A stretch of 64,000 nt of DNA from an uncultured Bacteroides sp. (GTDB lineage: Bacteria > Bacteroidota > Bacteroidia > Bacteroidales > Bacteroidaceae): positions 30,663 to 94,662 of the forward strand of contig CAUHML010000008.1 of assembly GCA_959606905.1 (NCBI GenBank), read 5' to 3'. The notes under the pieces were generated by a model. That model ran no database searches, was not told the DNA's origin, and worked only from the letters and a program-made list of their open reading frames with translations. The translations under genes and the position numbers were made by a program. Shown in pieces: positions 1 through 7,892 of the stretch (position 1 is its first letter; every line of letters starts with the position of its first letter).

Positions 1-2
1 AT

Positions 3-164
3 CTGACGACGGACGGTGCGGCTGTTATTTTTGCTCTTTCTCTTTTCATCCCTTTTTTATTGTGTCTGTTGTTCGGTCGTCCACAGCATACACATTCTCA
101 TGCTCCATATCATGGAGTGATTGCACTCCGGGCACCGCCTGCGATTCGTTTTTCAGTTATTTAG
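3..164 (+). CDS. Small His-rich membrane protein, 3' end only (5' end outside window)
   Basis: The open frame runs in from the left edge and stops at TAG 162-164. It encodes a hydrophobic segment, then HTHSHAPYHG, then ALRAPP near the C-terminus. The same layout (transmembrane segment, then SLRAPP before the stop) occurs in the complete 113-residue protein at 2700-3041, so this is the C-terminal half of a paralogue. It lies 85 bp upstream of a TonB receptor, just as the second copy lies 104 bp upstream of its receptor. Function is not known. The His content suggests metal binding, which is inference. The first codons are missing because of the window edge, not because of a mutation. Confidence 0.6.
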   Translation: MTTDGAAVIFALSLFIPFLLCLLFGRPQHTHSHAPYHGVIALRAPPAIRFSVI

Positions 165-249
165 CTGATGATATTCTGCCTTGTTTGAGGCTGGGTATTG
201 TCTGATTTTTCATGTGAATACTTAACGAAGAACGAATTATAAACGAAAA

Positions 250-2577
250 ATGAAAAAATACATATTTTCGCTTGTCTGCTTGTGCTGTGCATTGTTGCCT
301 GCTCTTGAAGGACAAGCTGCTCTTCACGAGCATCCTGAGTATCCGGAATTGCGTAAATCGGATGCGAATATTGTTGGTCATATCCTTGATAAAAATACAA
401 AAGAACATTTGCCCTATATTACTATTGCTCTGAAAGGAACAACAATCGGTACTGTAACCGACGTAACCGGACATTATTTCCTGAAGAACCTTCCCGAAGG
501 AAATTTCGTACTTGAAGTTAGCTCTGTAGGTTATAAAACGGTGAGGCGGAATGTGACCTTGAAGAAGGGACATACGCTGGAGGAAGATTTTGAAATAGAA
601 GAAGATGCGGTAGCATTGGACGGTGTCGTTGTTTCTGCCAATCGCAATGAAACAACCCGTCGTTTGGCACCGACATTGGTGAATGTTGTCGATCTGAAAA
701 TCTTTGAGAATACCAATTCGACAACTTTAGCACAAGGACTGAATTTTCAGCCGGGAGTTCGCGTAGAATCCAATTGTCAGAACTGTGGCTTCCAGCAGGT
801 ACGTATCAATGGACTGGACGGTCCTTATACACAAATCCTGCTGGATTCTCGTCCTATCTTCAGTGCACTTTCCGGAGTATATGGCATCGAACAGATTCCT
901 GCCAGCATGATTGAACGTGTGGAAGTGATGCGCGGAGGTGGTTCGGCGTTGTTCGGTTCGTCTGCTATTGCAGGTACAATCAATATCATCACGAAGGAGC
1001 CGATTCGTAATTCGGGTATGTTGTCGCATACTATTACTGGGATTGGCGACGGTGACGCTTTTGATAACAGTACAGCATTGAATGCCTCACTGGTGACGGA
1101 TGACCAGCGTGCAGGTTTATATATCTTCGGTCAGAACCGTCATCGGTCGGCGTATGACCATGACGGAGATGGATATTCGGAAATACCGAAGATACACGGG
1201 CAAACGGTCGGTTTCCGTTCTTTCCTGAAGACAACTACTTATTCCAAATTGACTTTCGAATATCATCACATGGAAGAATTCCGTAGAGGAGGAGATATGC
1301 TCAACCGTCCGCCTCATGAAGCGAATGTGGCTGAGCAGACAGAGCATTCTATCAATGGTGGTGGTATGAAGTTCGATTATTTCTCGCCTGACGAGAAACA
1401 CCGTTTCAATGTATTCGCATCTGCGCAACATATCAATCGCGACAGCTATTATGGAGGTGGGCAGGACCCGAATGCTTACGGAAACACTACTGACCTAAAT
1501 TGGATGGCAGGCTCACAATATGTTTACAGCTTTGGTAAATGTATTTTCATGCCTTCTGATTTTACTGCCGGAGTGGAATTTAATCAGGACAAACTGGAAG
1601 ACAATATGTGGGGATACAACCGTACGGTAGATCAGAAAGTAAATATCGGTAGTGCTTTCGTACAAAACGAATGGAAGAATGATCGTTGGGGATTTTTGCT
1701 CGGAGGTCGTTTTGATAAACATAACCTGATAGATCATCTCATTTTCAGTCCCCGTGCCAATCTGCGGTTCAATCCGACCAAGGATATCAATCTTCGTTTG
1801 AGTTATTCATCCGGTTTCCGAGCTCCCCAGGCTTTTGATGAGGATTTGCACGTAGAAAATGTAGGTGGTAAAGTAGCAATGATTGAACTTGCTGATAATC
1901 TGAAAGAAGAAAGATCTCAGAGTTTGAGTGCTTCTGCGGATGTTTATCGGCGTTTTGGCGCTTTTCAGATAAACTTCCTGATTGAAGGATTCTATACTAA
2001 ATTATCAGATGTCTTTGCTCTTACCGACGGCGAAGTTGTAGACGGAGTTCTGATACGTACACGTCATAATGCACCGGGAGCTCGGGTAATGGGACTTACA
2101 TTGGAGGGAAAAATGGCTTATCTGAATAAATTCCAGATTCAGGCAGGGGTAACTCTGCAACAGAGTCATTACAGTGAACCGCATACGTGGAATAAGGACG
2201 CACCGGCAGTAAAGAAAATGATGCGCACACCTAACACTTATGGCTATTTCACAGCAACCTATACACCGATAAAGCCGTTATCCATTGCGCTTTCGGGTAC
2301 ATATACCGGTTCAATGCTGGTTCCTCACGAGCCAGTCCCCGGATTCCTTGAGAACCCGATTACGGTGAATACAAAAGATTTCTTTGATATAGGTTTAAAG
2401 GCGGCTTATGATTTTAAACTTTATAAATCAATGAATCTCCAGATAAATGCTGGCATACAGAATATCTTCAATGCTTATCAGGATGACTTTGATAAAGGTG
2501 CAGATCGTGACTCTGGTTATATTTACGGCCCGTCACTGCCGAGAAGTTTTTTTGCGGGAGTAAAGATTAGCTATTAA
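250..2577 (+). CDS. TonB-dependent outer-membrane receptor, copy 1
   Basis: This 775-residue outer-membrane receptor would import a ligand using TonB energy. Residues 1-23 look like a Sec signal peptide. Residues about 40-125 are a carboxypeptidase-regulatory-like beta-sandwich, the usual Bacteroidota N-terminal extension. A plug follows at about 125-240, with the typical run through IERVEVMRGGGSALFGSSA, then a beta-barrel ending in an aromatic-rich strand (FFAGVKISY). The plug carries NCQNC with Cys176 and Cys179. The mature N-terminus has HEHPEYPE, which the second copy lacks. No SusD partner lies next to it, which argues against a polysaccharide system. A metal or metal-chelate ligand is inferred from the His-rich neighbour and nearby metal genes. 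The substrate is not established. Confidence 0.9.
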   Translation: MKKYIFSLVCLCCALLPALEGQAALHEHPEYPELRKSDANIVGHILDKNTKEHLPYITIALKGTTIGTVTDVTGHYFLKNLPEGNFVLEVSSVGYKTVRRNVTLKKGHTLEEDFEIEEDAVALDGVVVSANRNETTRRLAPTLVNVVDLKIFENTNSTTLAQGLNFQPGVRVESNCQNCGFQQVRINGLDGPYTQILLDSRPIFSALSGVYGIEQIPASMIERVEVMRGGGSALFGSSAIAGTINIITKEPIRNSGMLSHTITGIGDGDAFDNSTALNASLVTDDQRAGLYIFGQNRHRSAYDHDGDGYSEIPKIHGQTVGFRSFLKTTTYSKLTFEYHHMEEFRRGGDMLNRPPHEANVAEQTEHSINGGGMKFDYFSPDEKHRFNVFASAQHINRDSYYGGGQDPNAYGNTTDLNWMAGSQYVYSFGKCIFMPSDFTAGVEFNQDKLEDNMWGYNRTVDQKVNIGSAFVQNEWKNDRWGFLLGGRFDKHNLIDHLIFSPRANLRFNPTKDINLRLSYSSGFRAPQAFDEDLHVENVGGKVAMIELADNLKEERSQSLSASADVYRRFGAFQINFLIEGFYTKLSDVFALTDGEVVDGVLIRTRHNAPGARVMGLTLEGKMAYLNKFQIQAGVTLQQSHYSEPHTWNKDAPAVKKMMRTPNTYGYFTATYTPIKPLSIALSGTYTGSMLVPHEPVPGFLENPITVNTKDFFDIGLKAAYDFKLYKSMNLQINAGIQNIFNAYQDDFDKGADRDSGYIYGPSLPRSFFAGVKISY

Positions 2578-2613
2578 TAATGGTTTAATAATTCTTTTAA
2601 GCTCTGAAATCGT

Positions 2614-2656
2614 CATAAATGGGGATTGTTCGGATATAAAACAATCCCTATCTTTG
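2614..2656 (+). promoter_or_regulatory. Promoter with operator-like inverted repeat for the second His-rich protein/TonB receptor module
   Basis: A Bacteroides -7 box TATCTTTG lies at 2649-2656. A TTG at 2626-2628, 20 bp upstream, can act as the -33 element. The arms GGGATTGT (2622-2629) and ACAATCCC (2641-2648) form a perfect 8-bp inverted repeat. It fills the space between the two promoter elements, where a bound repressor would block the polymerase. The left arm is part of CATAAATGGGGATTG (2614-2628), which resembles sequences upstream of the genes at 8576 and 12072. Confidence 0.6.
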
Positions 2657-2699
2657 TTTCGCAGAAAACGCTATTGTTTTTGTTACACAAAACTAACGA

Positions 2700-3041
2700 A
2701 TGAGACAACTGTATCGGAATATAATAAAGTTTTTTCTGCCTGTACTATTTATTTCGTACATGGCAGGGATTACTTTGTTTACTCACTCTCATGTAGTAAA
2801 CGGGGTTACAATTGTCCACTCACATCCTTTTAAGAAGGGCACCGAACACAATCACACGACAGTCGAGTTTCAGTTACTTCATCTATTGAACCAAGTGTTG
2901 GTGACAGATAGCGGGTTATTACCTATATTTGTTGTTTCCGTTTTATCATTATTATGTATTCTTCTTATTCGTCCGCAAGGTGCGTGTTATTGCCGGTCTT
3001 GTCCGGGTGTTGTCTCTCTTAGGGCACCTCCTGTCCCTTAG
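2700..3041 (+). CDS. Small His-rich membrane protein, probably metal-related
   Basis: The 113-residue protein has a hydrophobic N-terminal segment (about 8-28) and then a His-rich stretch with His at 29, 31, 40, 42, 50, 52 and 61 in HSH and HNH patterns. A second hydrophobic helix (about 74-91) is followed by a short Cys-containing tail (CYCRSCPG) and RAPP. It is paralogous to the partial gene at the left edge. It lies 104 bp upstream of the second TonB receptor and probably shares its transcript. I do not know a characterised family for it. Binding of Zn, Cu or Fe near the membrane would fit the residues, but that is inference. Confidence 0.65.
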   Translation: MRQLYRNIIKFFLPVLFISYMAGITLFTHSHVVNGVTIVHSHPFKKGTEHNHTTVEFQLLHLLNQVLVTDSGLLPIFVVSVLSLLCILLIRPQGACYCRSCPGVVSLRAPPVP

Positions 3042-3145
3042 TCTACATTTATCGAAATTGCTATTTATTTTTAGAAACAGTACTTATTATTGTTTCCGTT
3101 TCCTTTATTACTTTCTGAATTTAAACGATTAAAAGACTAACGACA

Positions 3146-5485
3146 ATGAAGAAATATCTATTAGTCCTGGTCAGCCTATGCTGTGTCTTATCGGCCGCAT
3201 TCGCTGAGAATCCGGATTACCCTGAGCTGAAAAAATCTGATGCAAATATTATCGGTCATGTATTGGATAAAAAGACGAAAGAACATTTGCCTTATATTAC
3301 AGTCGCACTGAAAGGCACTACGATAGGAACTGTGACTGATGCAACCGGGCATTATTTTCTGAAGAACCTGCCGGAAGGTAGCTTTGTTCTCGAAGTGAGT
3401 TCAGTTGGCTATAAAACACTTACTCGCAACGTTACCCTGAAGAGAGGAAAGACATTAGAGGAAGATTTTGAAATAGAAGAAGATGCGATCGCTTTAGACG
3501 GAGTGGTGGTTTCTGCCAATCGCAGTGAAACGACTCGGCGTCTGGCTCCGACTTTGGTCAATGTTGTTGATTTGAAACTTTTTGAAACGACTAATTCTTC
3601 AACTCTGTCGCAGGGATTGAACTTCCAACCCGGTGTCCGTGTAGAAACAAACTGCCAGAATTGTGGTTTCCAGCAAGTCCGTATCAATGGTTTGGACGGG
3701 CCTTATACGCAGATATTGATTGATTCGCGTCCTGTGTTCAGCGCTCTTTCGGGAGTATACGGGTTGGAGCAGATTCCTGCCAGTATGATTGAGCGAGTAG
3801 AGGTCATGCGTGGGGGAGGATCAGCCTTGTTCGGCTCTTCAGCCATTGCTGGAACAATTAATATCATTACGAAGGAACCTTTACGTAACTCCGGTCAGTT
3901 GTCGCATACCATTACTTCTGTCGGAGGAAGTTCCTCGTTTGATAATAACACATCGTTGAATGCTTCTTTGGTGACTGACGATCATCGTGCGGGATTGTAT
4001 ATTTTCGGACAAAACCGTCATCGGTCCGGATATGACTATGACGGCGACGGATTTACAGAACTTCCTGAATTGAAGAATCAAACAGTCGGTTTCCGTTCTT
4101 ATCTGAAGACAAGTACATATTCAAAGTTGACATTCGAATATCACCATATGCAGGAGTTTCGCCGGGGTGGGGATATGTTGGACCGTCCACCTCACGAAGC
4201 CCATATTGCGGAGCAGTTACAACATTCGATAGACGGCGGGAGTTTGAAATATGATTATTTCTCACCAAATGAAAAGAATCGTCTGAGTATCTTCGCGTCG
4301 GCTGCCAATACAGACCGTGACAGTTATTACGGTCCCGGGAATGACCCTCTCAAAGCATACGGAAAGACAACAGACCTTATTGCTATGGGGGGTGCCCAAT
4401 ACGTACATACGTTTGATAAATGTCTTTTCATGCCTTCCGATCTCACTGCGGGACTTGAATACAACCGTGACCGGCTGAAAGATAATATGTGGGGATACGA
4501 TCGTCATACGGATCAGACAGTGAATATTTACAGCGCCTTCCTGCAAAATGAGTGGAAGAATGAACGCTGGAGTATTTTGGTCGGAGGACGTCTCGATAAA
4601 CATAATATGGTAGATAATATCATTTTTAGCCCACGTGCCAATTTGCGCTTTAATCCTACGCAGAATATCAACTTGCGTTTGAGTTATTCTTCCGGTTTTC
4701 GTGCTCCTCAGGCTTTTGATGAGGATATGCATATTGAAAATGTAGGTGGAACTGTTGCCATGATTGAACGGGCGAAGAATCTGAAGGAAGAGAAGTCGCA
4801 GAGTTTTAGTGCATCCGCAGATATCTATCATCGTTTTGGCGCTTTTCAGACTAATTTTCTGATAGAAGGATTCTACACAAAACTGACAGATGTCTTTGTG
4901 CTGGGTGAACCTTATAATCGTGGAGACGGTGTTCTGGTGAAATTACGTAGTAATGGTCCGGGTGCCAAAGTAGTGGGGGTAACGCTGGAAGGGAAACTGG
5001 CTTATCTTTCCTTGTTGCAAGTACAGGCAGGATTGACATTGCAGCGTAGCCGATATGATGAACCGCATAAGTGGCATGATGATGTGCCTGCCAAGAGGAC
5101 GATTTTCCGTACTCCCAATGTGTATGGCTATTTCACCGCTACCTATATTCCGATTAAACCTTTATCAATAGCCTTGTCAGGTACATATACTGGTAGTATG
5201 TTTGTGCAACGCATGGATATTACAGCCAAAAATGCTGCAATGGGTGATATGCCCGAACGAAAAGCGGAAGCTGTTAAAACTCCGAAGTTCTTAGATTTGG
5301 GCGTGAAACTTGCTTATGACTTTAAATTATATAAAACAGTTGATTTACAACTTAGCGGTGGTGTTCAGAATATTTTGGAAGCCTATCAGAAAGATTTTGA
5401 TAGAGGAGCAAACCGTGATTCCGGCTATATCTATGGTCCCGCACTGCCGAGAAGTTTTTTTGCAGGAGTGAAGATTAGCTATTAA
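3146..5485 (+). CDS. TonB-dependent outer-membrane receptor, copy 2
   Basis: The 779-residue receptor has the same architecture as copy 1: signal peptide (1-20), carboxypeptidase-regulatory-like domain (about 34-119), plug with NCQNC (Cys170 and Cys173), and a barrel with the same FFAGVKISY end. The two proteins are near-identical through the N-terminal domain and plug. They differ mainly in barrel segments such as the C-terminal 150 residues, where exposed loops would lie. That pattern fits tandem duplication followed by divergence of the ligand-contact or phage-contact surface. Copy 2 lacks the HEH motif at the mature N-terminus. The ligand is unknown. Confidence 0.9.
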   Translation: MKKYLLVLVSLCCVLSAAFAENPDYPELKKSDANIIGHVLDKKTKEHLPYITVALKGTTIGTVTDATGHYFLKNLPEGSFVLEVSSVGYKTLTRNVTLKRGKTLEEDFEIEEDAIALDGVVVSANRSETTRRLAPTLVNVVDLKLFETTNSSTLSQGLNFQPGVRVETNCQNCGFQQVRINGLDGPYTQILIDSRPVFSALSGVYGLEQIPASMIERVEVMRGGGSALFGSSAIAGTINIITKEPLRNSGQLSHTITSVGGSSSFDNNTSLNASLVTDDHRAGLYIFGQNRHRSGYDYDGDGFTELPELKNQTVGFRSYLKTSTYSKLTFEYHHMQEFRRGGDMLDRPPHEAHIAEQLQHSIDGGSLKYDYFSPNEKNRLSIFASAANTDRDSYYGPGNDPLKAYGKTTDLIAMGGAQYVHTFDKCLFMPSDLTAGLEYNRDRLKDNMWGYDRHTDQTVNIYSAFLQNEWKNERWSILVGGRLDKHNMVDNIIFSPRANLRFNPTQNINLRLSYSSGFRAPQAFDEDMHIENVGGTVAMIERAKNLKEEKSQSFSASADIYHRFGAFQTNFLIEGFYTKLTDVFVLGEPYNRGDGVLVKLRSNGPGAKVVGVTLEGKLAYLSLLQVQAGLTLQRSRYDEPHKWHDDVPAKRTIFRTPNVYGYFTATYIPIKPLSIALSGTYTGSMFVQRMDITAKNAAMGDMPERKAEAVKTPKFLDLGVKLAYDFKLYKTVDLQLSGGVQNILEAYQKDFDRGANRDSGYIYGPALPRSFFAGVKISY

Positions 5486-5528
5486 AACAGTGTATAAAAG
5501 ATTTGTCTCCAGATAAACATATATAAAA

Positions 5529-5568
5529 AACAGCTTTCATTTTTCATATCCGCAAAATGAAAGCTGTT
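5529..5568 (-). terminator. Bidirectional terminator between TonB receptor and YecH-like gene
   Basis: A 12-bp perfect stem (AACAGCTTTCAT, 5529-5540, with its complement at 5557-5568) is followed on the minus strand by a T run. It best serves the minus-strand gene ending at 5592 and may also stop transcription from the receptor. Confidence 0.7.
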
Positions 5569-5591
5569 ATTATTCTAGTAAGAAGGCAGAG

Positions 5592-5825
5592 TCAATGATT
5601 GCAAACCTTTGTGATATCTACGGTAAAACCTTCATCGGTAGACATAAACTTACCTTTCATCTTGAGAAACTCTATAAGTTCATCAATATCCATATTTTCT
5701 GCCGAACAAGTATAGAAGCGTTGATCTTCTCCGAACTTTTCAATAATTGCCTTCTTTAATGATGATTCTGAGTAACTATTACCTTTCATCATGTGAAGGA
5801 CTTCATGAGCATGTAATTGTTCCAT
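5592..5825 (-). CDS. YecH-like small metal-binding protein (DUF2492)
   Basis: The 77-residue cytoplasmic protein closely resembles E. coli YecH along its whole length. It starts with the HAHEVLHMM type motif (His5, His7, His11), has FYTCSAENM in the middle (Cys40) and ends in a Cys75-x-His77 tail. These His and Cys residues are the basis for the family's description as probable metal binding. Biochemical function is not established. Its own promoter box is upstream (5840-5847) and a terminator follows it, so it is probably monocistronic. It sits between TonB receptors and a cation efflux transporter, which supports a role in metal handling. Confidence 0.85.
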   Translation of the reverse strand: MEQLHAHEVLHMMKGNSYSESSLKKAIIEKFGEDQRFYTCSAENMDIDELIEFLKMKGKFMSTDEGFTVDITKVCNH

Positions 5826-5839
5826 AATCTATTTTTTTG

Positions 5840-5847
5840 CAAAGATA
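5840..5847 (-). promoter_or_regulatory. -7 promoter element for the YecH-like gene
   Basis: On the minus strand this reads TATCTTTG, a perfect TAnnTTTG box 15 bp before the start codon. The expected -33 position is next to the palindrome at 5870-5885. Confidence 0.6.
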
Positions 5848-5869
5848 ATACGGGCATATAGATTAAAAC

Positions 5870-5885
5870 TGTAACATATGTGACA
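5870..5885. promoter_or_regulatory. Near-perfect 16-bp palindrome upstream of the YecH-like gene
   Basis: TGTAACATATGTGACA is symmetric except for one base pair (TGTnACATATGTnACA). It is placed at or just upstream of the -33 region of the YecH-like promoter and 22 bp after the end of the cation transporter. The shape suits a dimeric regulator of the Crp/Fnr or Fur type. The regulator is not identified. Confidence 0.45.
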
Positions 5886-5906
5886 AAGGTCAATTATATC
5901 TATTAA

Positions 5907-6842
5907 TTATGGTTTATTTATTGTTTTTTCGACCATATCTTTATCTATTCCGAATTTTTCATTTGTCTGGCATTCACCGGCAGGTTCTACGTGTACAAGA
6001 ATGTCATAAACGTTATCTATGGAACTTTTTATGCTTTTTTCCACCGATTCTGCAATCTCATGGGCTTGTGTGATGGTAATTTGTGGATTAACCTCTATAT
6101 CGAGGGTAATCATATAAAGATTCCCTATCATTCTTGACCTTACACGGTGCGGGTTGCTTGCGCCGGGGACTTCCTCTACGGCTTCAAAGATCTTGTTATA
6201 TACATTCACATCTTTAACACCGTCCATTAGTTCGACATTAGAATCAATAAAGATACTGACAGACGATTTTATAATAAAGAGACTGATTATTAATCCTGTG
6301 ATTGAATCGAGTATCGGTAGTTTGAATATAAAGGTAAAGACCAGTCCTACCAAAACTCCGGATGAAATAATAACATCATTACGCATATTGATCGCATTTG
6401 CTGTCAGTAAAGAGCTATCAATTCTCTTTCCTTGTTTATACTGATACAGGGCCAGCAAGAGCTTTCCAATGATAGAGAATACAGTAACATATATCGCAAT
6501 AGCCGAAGGAACCTCTTTTGTTGCATCCGAAAAGATGTTGGCAACGGAGGATAACAACATTTGCATACCGGCATAAAATATTACGAGCGACAGGATTTTG
6601 GTTGCGATTCCTTCCGCTTTCTCATAGCCGAATACATACTTTTTTGAAGGTGGGCGGTTCATGATGCGTGCAGTGAAAATCATTACGATAGAGATGATTA
6701 CATCGGTTGCCGAATCAATACCGTCACCGAGTACAGCCAAACTGCCTGCAAATAATCCGACAATGATTTTTGATGCGGAAAGTATGGCGTTGCCAATTGT
6801 ACTTACCCAGGAAGTTCTGATTAATATTTTCTCTCGTGACAT
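5907..6842 (-). CDS. Cation diffusion facilitator family transporter
   Basis: The 311-residue inner-membrane protein has six predicted helices in about residues 10-200 and a cytoplasmic metallochaperone-like domain after residue 205 with conserved HRVRSR and HEIAESVE segments. Family members export divalent metals by proton antiport. The transport site corresponds to Asp43 and Asp47 in helix 2 (GIDSATD) and Asp156 in helix 5 (NMRND). The fourth ligand, His153 in E. coli YiiP, is Asn152 here. This changes the usual Zn/Fe site (DD-HD) to DD-ND. Selectivity is therefore uncertain, and a Mn-like or Fe-like preference is possible. Length is normal for the family. Confidence 0.88.
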   Translation of the reverse strand: MSREKILIRTSWVSTIGNAILSASKIIVGLFAGSLAVLGDGIDSATDVIISIVMIFTARIMNRPPSKKYVFGYEKAEGIATKILSLVIFYAGMQMLLSSVANIFSDATKEVPSAIAIYVTVFSIIGKLLLALYQYKQGKRIDSSLLTANAINMRNDVIISSGVLVGLVFTFIFKLPILDSITGLIISLFIIKSSVSIFIDSNVELMDGVKDVNVYNKIFEAVEEVPGASNPHRVRSRMIGNLYMITLDIEVNPQITITQAHEIAESVEKSIKSSIDNVYDILVHVEPAGECQTNEKFGIDKDMVEKTINKP

Positions 6843-6863
6843 ATAATTACTATGTTTATGAAG

Positions 6864-6871
6864 CGAATATA
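6864..6871 (-). promoter_or_regulatory. Probable -7 element of the cation transporter
   Basis: The minus strand reads TATATTCG, one mismatch from TAnnTTTG, 21 bp before the start codon. No clear -33 box is seen. Confidence 0.35.
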
Positions 6872-7057
6872 TATTATTTTATAATACTGACCCTCATATT
6901 GTTCTTTTTATTATCATAATTTGATATGTGAGAGGACATGAAATCTAATAAATCACTATAATCTTTCTTTCTCCTTTTAGTAGTTTGGATGTTTTAGTTG
7001 TATTATATATAGACAGTCAATTAAAACAAGACATTAACCCATAAATAGTTAGCCTTT

Positions 7058-7228
7058 ATGTTCAAAAAATTAAGTACCTCTCTGCTGATAGTATTAGCTT
7101 ATGTTTTATACTCATGCACATCTGCCGTCAGGCAAGAGATTGCCATTTTACCTACTCCCGTTAATTTAATGGAACAGTCAGTCAGTTTTGTCTTTAGAGA
7201 TGAGATGAAGAATACTTCCTGCCTATAG
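7058..7228 (+). pseudogene. Truncated N-terminus of a GH20 beta-N-acetylhexosaminidase-type lipoprotein
   Basis: A 56-codon frame encodes a lipoprotein signal peptide ending in LYSC (Cys20), then EIAILPTPVNLMEQ. The 'ILPTP' segment followed by a short strand is the usual opening of the GH20 N-terminal domain in Bacteroides hexosaminidases. The frame then stops at TAG 7226-7228, and I see no catalytic domain downstream. The rest, normally 500-700 residues, is missing. This is most simply a deletion remnant. A functional small lipoprotein is less likely. Assignment rests on a short segment, so it is moderate. Confidence 0.5.
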
Positions 7229-7497
7229 AGAGAAAGATTGTGAAGCCTGCTGATATTCTCAGAATGGCAATTTGTCACTCAACAAGGTAAATAGTTCTCG
7301 CCTTGGAGTATAGGCTTTGAATTGTTCTTGTTGTTGAGTCATAACGTTGCTTTTTGTTAGTTTGTTGTTGAGCGAATCGTTTCTTGGTATAACAAGTTTC
7401 CATTGGAAAACGTTTCTCCGATTATCTGTCTTTTTAGAAACGATTCTGCTCGGTACAAACTACATACAAACAAAGCTTACAAAGCCAAAGTTATCTT
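7229..7497. other. Intergenic stretch with no recognised gene
   Basis: The 269 bp between the GH20 fragment and the DUF2023 gene hold no supported open frame. A short symmetric element GTTTCCATTGGAAAC lies near 7396. It is probably what remains after the deletion that removed the rest of the hexosaminidase gene. Confidence 0.4.
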
Positions 7498-7860
7498 TTA
7501 AACAGCAATCTTAATACCTCTTTTTTTGTTGCAATAGCGTTTGCATTGCTGGCAAAGATCATATCCCAGCATTGTTCCTAAAATGAAATCTTCTTCAGCT
7601 GTCAATTGATTTAAAGGACGAGTGATAATATGTCGCATAGCTTCCATACATTCGGGTTTACCAAAAAACAGGTTGATTTTATTAGTACTTATCTCCTGTA
7701 TCATATAGCTGATGTTTTGGTTCTTCAACCGGCGCACGGCAAAGTCTTCATGTTCTTTACTCATTGTATAAAGTACCATGTTACGTATACCTTTCTTAAA
7801 CTCATAAATATGATTGAGGAAAATCCGGATTTCACCGGGAATGATTCTTTTGGTAGCCAT
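7498..7860 (-). CDS. DUF2023 family protein, cysteine-rich C-terminus, paired with flavodoxin
   Basis: The 120-residue cytoplasmic protein matches the DUF2023 pattern with its central NLFFGKPEC segment. The C-terminal part has CQQCKRYC (Cys103, Cys106, Cys110), a CxxCxxxC arrangement that could hold a metal or Fe-S cluster. It starts 32 bp after the flavodoxin stop, in the same direction, so the two are very likely cotranscribed. Function of the family is not established. The pairing suggests an electron-transfer partner or regulator of flavodoxin, which is inference. Confidence 0.75.
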   Translation of the reverse strand: MATKRIIPGEIRIFLNHIYEFKKGIRNMVLYTMSKEHEDFAVRRLKNQNISYMIQEISTNKINLFFGKPECMEAMRHIITRPLNQLTAEEDFILGTMLGYDLCQQCKRYCNKKRGIKIAV

Positions 7861-7892
7861 GATGCAAACAATTGTTTATATTAAGGTAAAGG

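Noticed and set aside
2929..3132. A 67-codon plus-strand frame overlapping the small His-rich protein gene
   Set aside because: It overlaps the better supported frame 2700-3041, which has a start after a promoter and a paralogue at the left edge.
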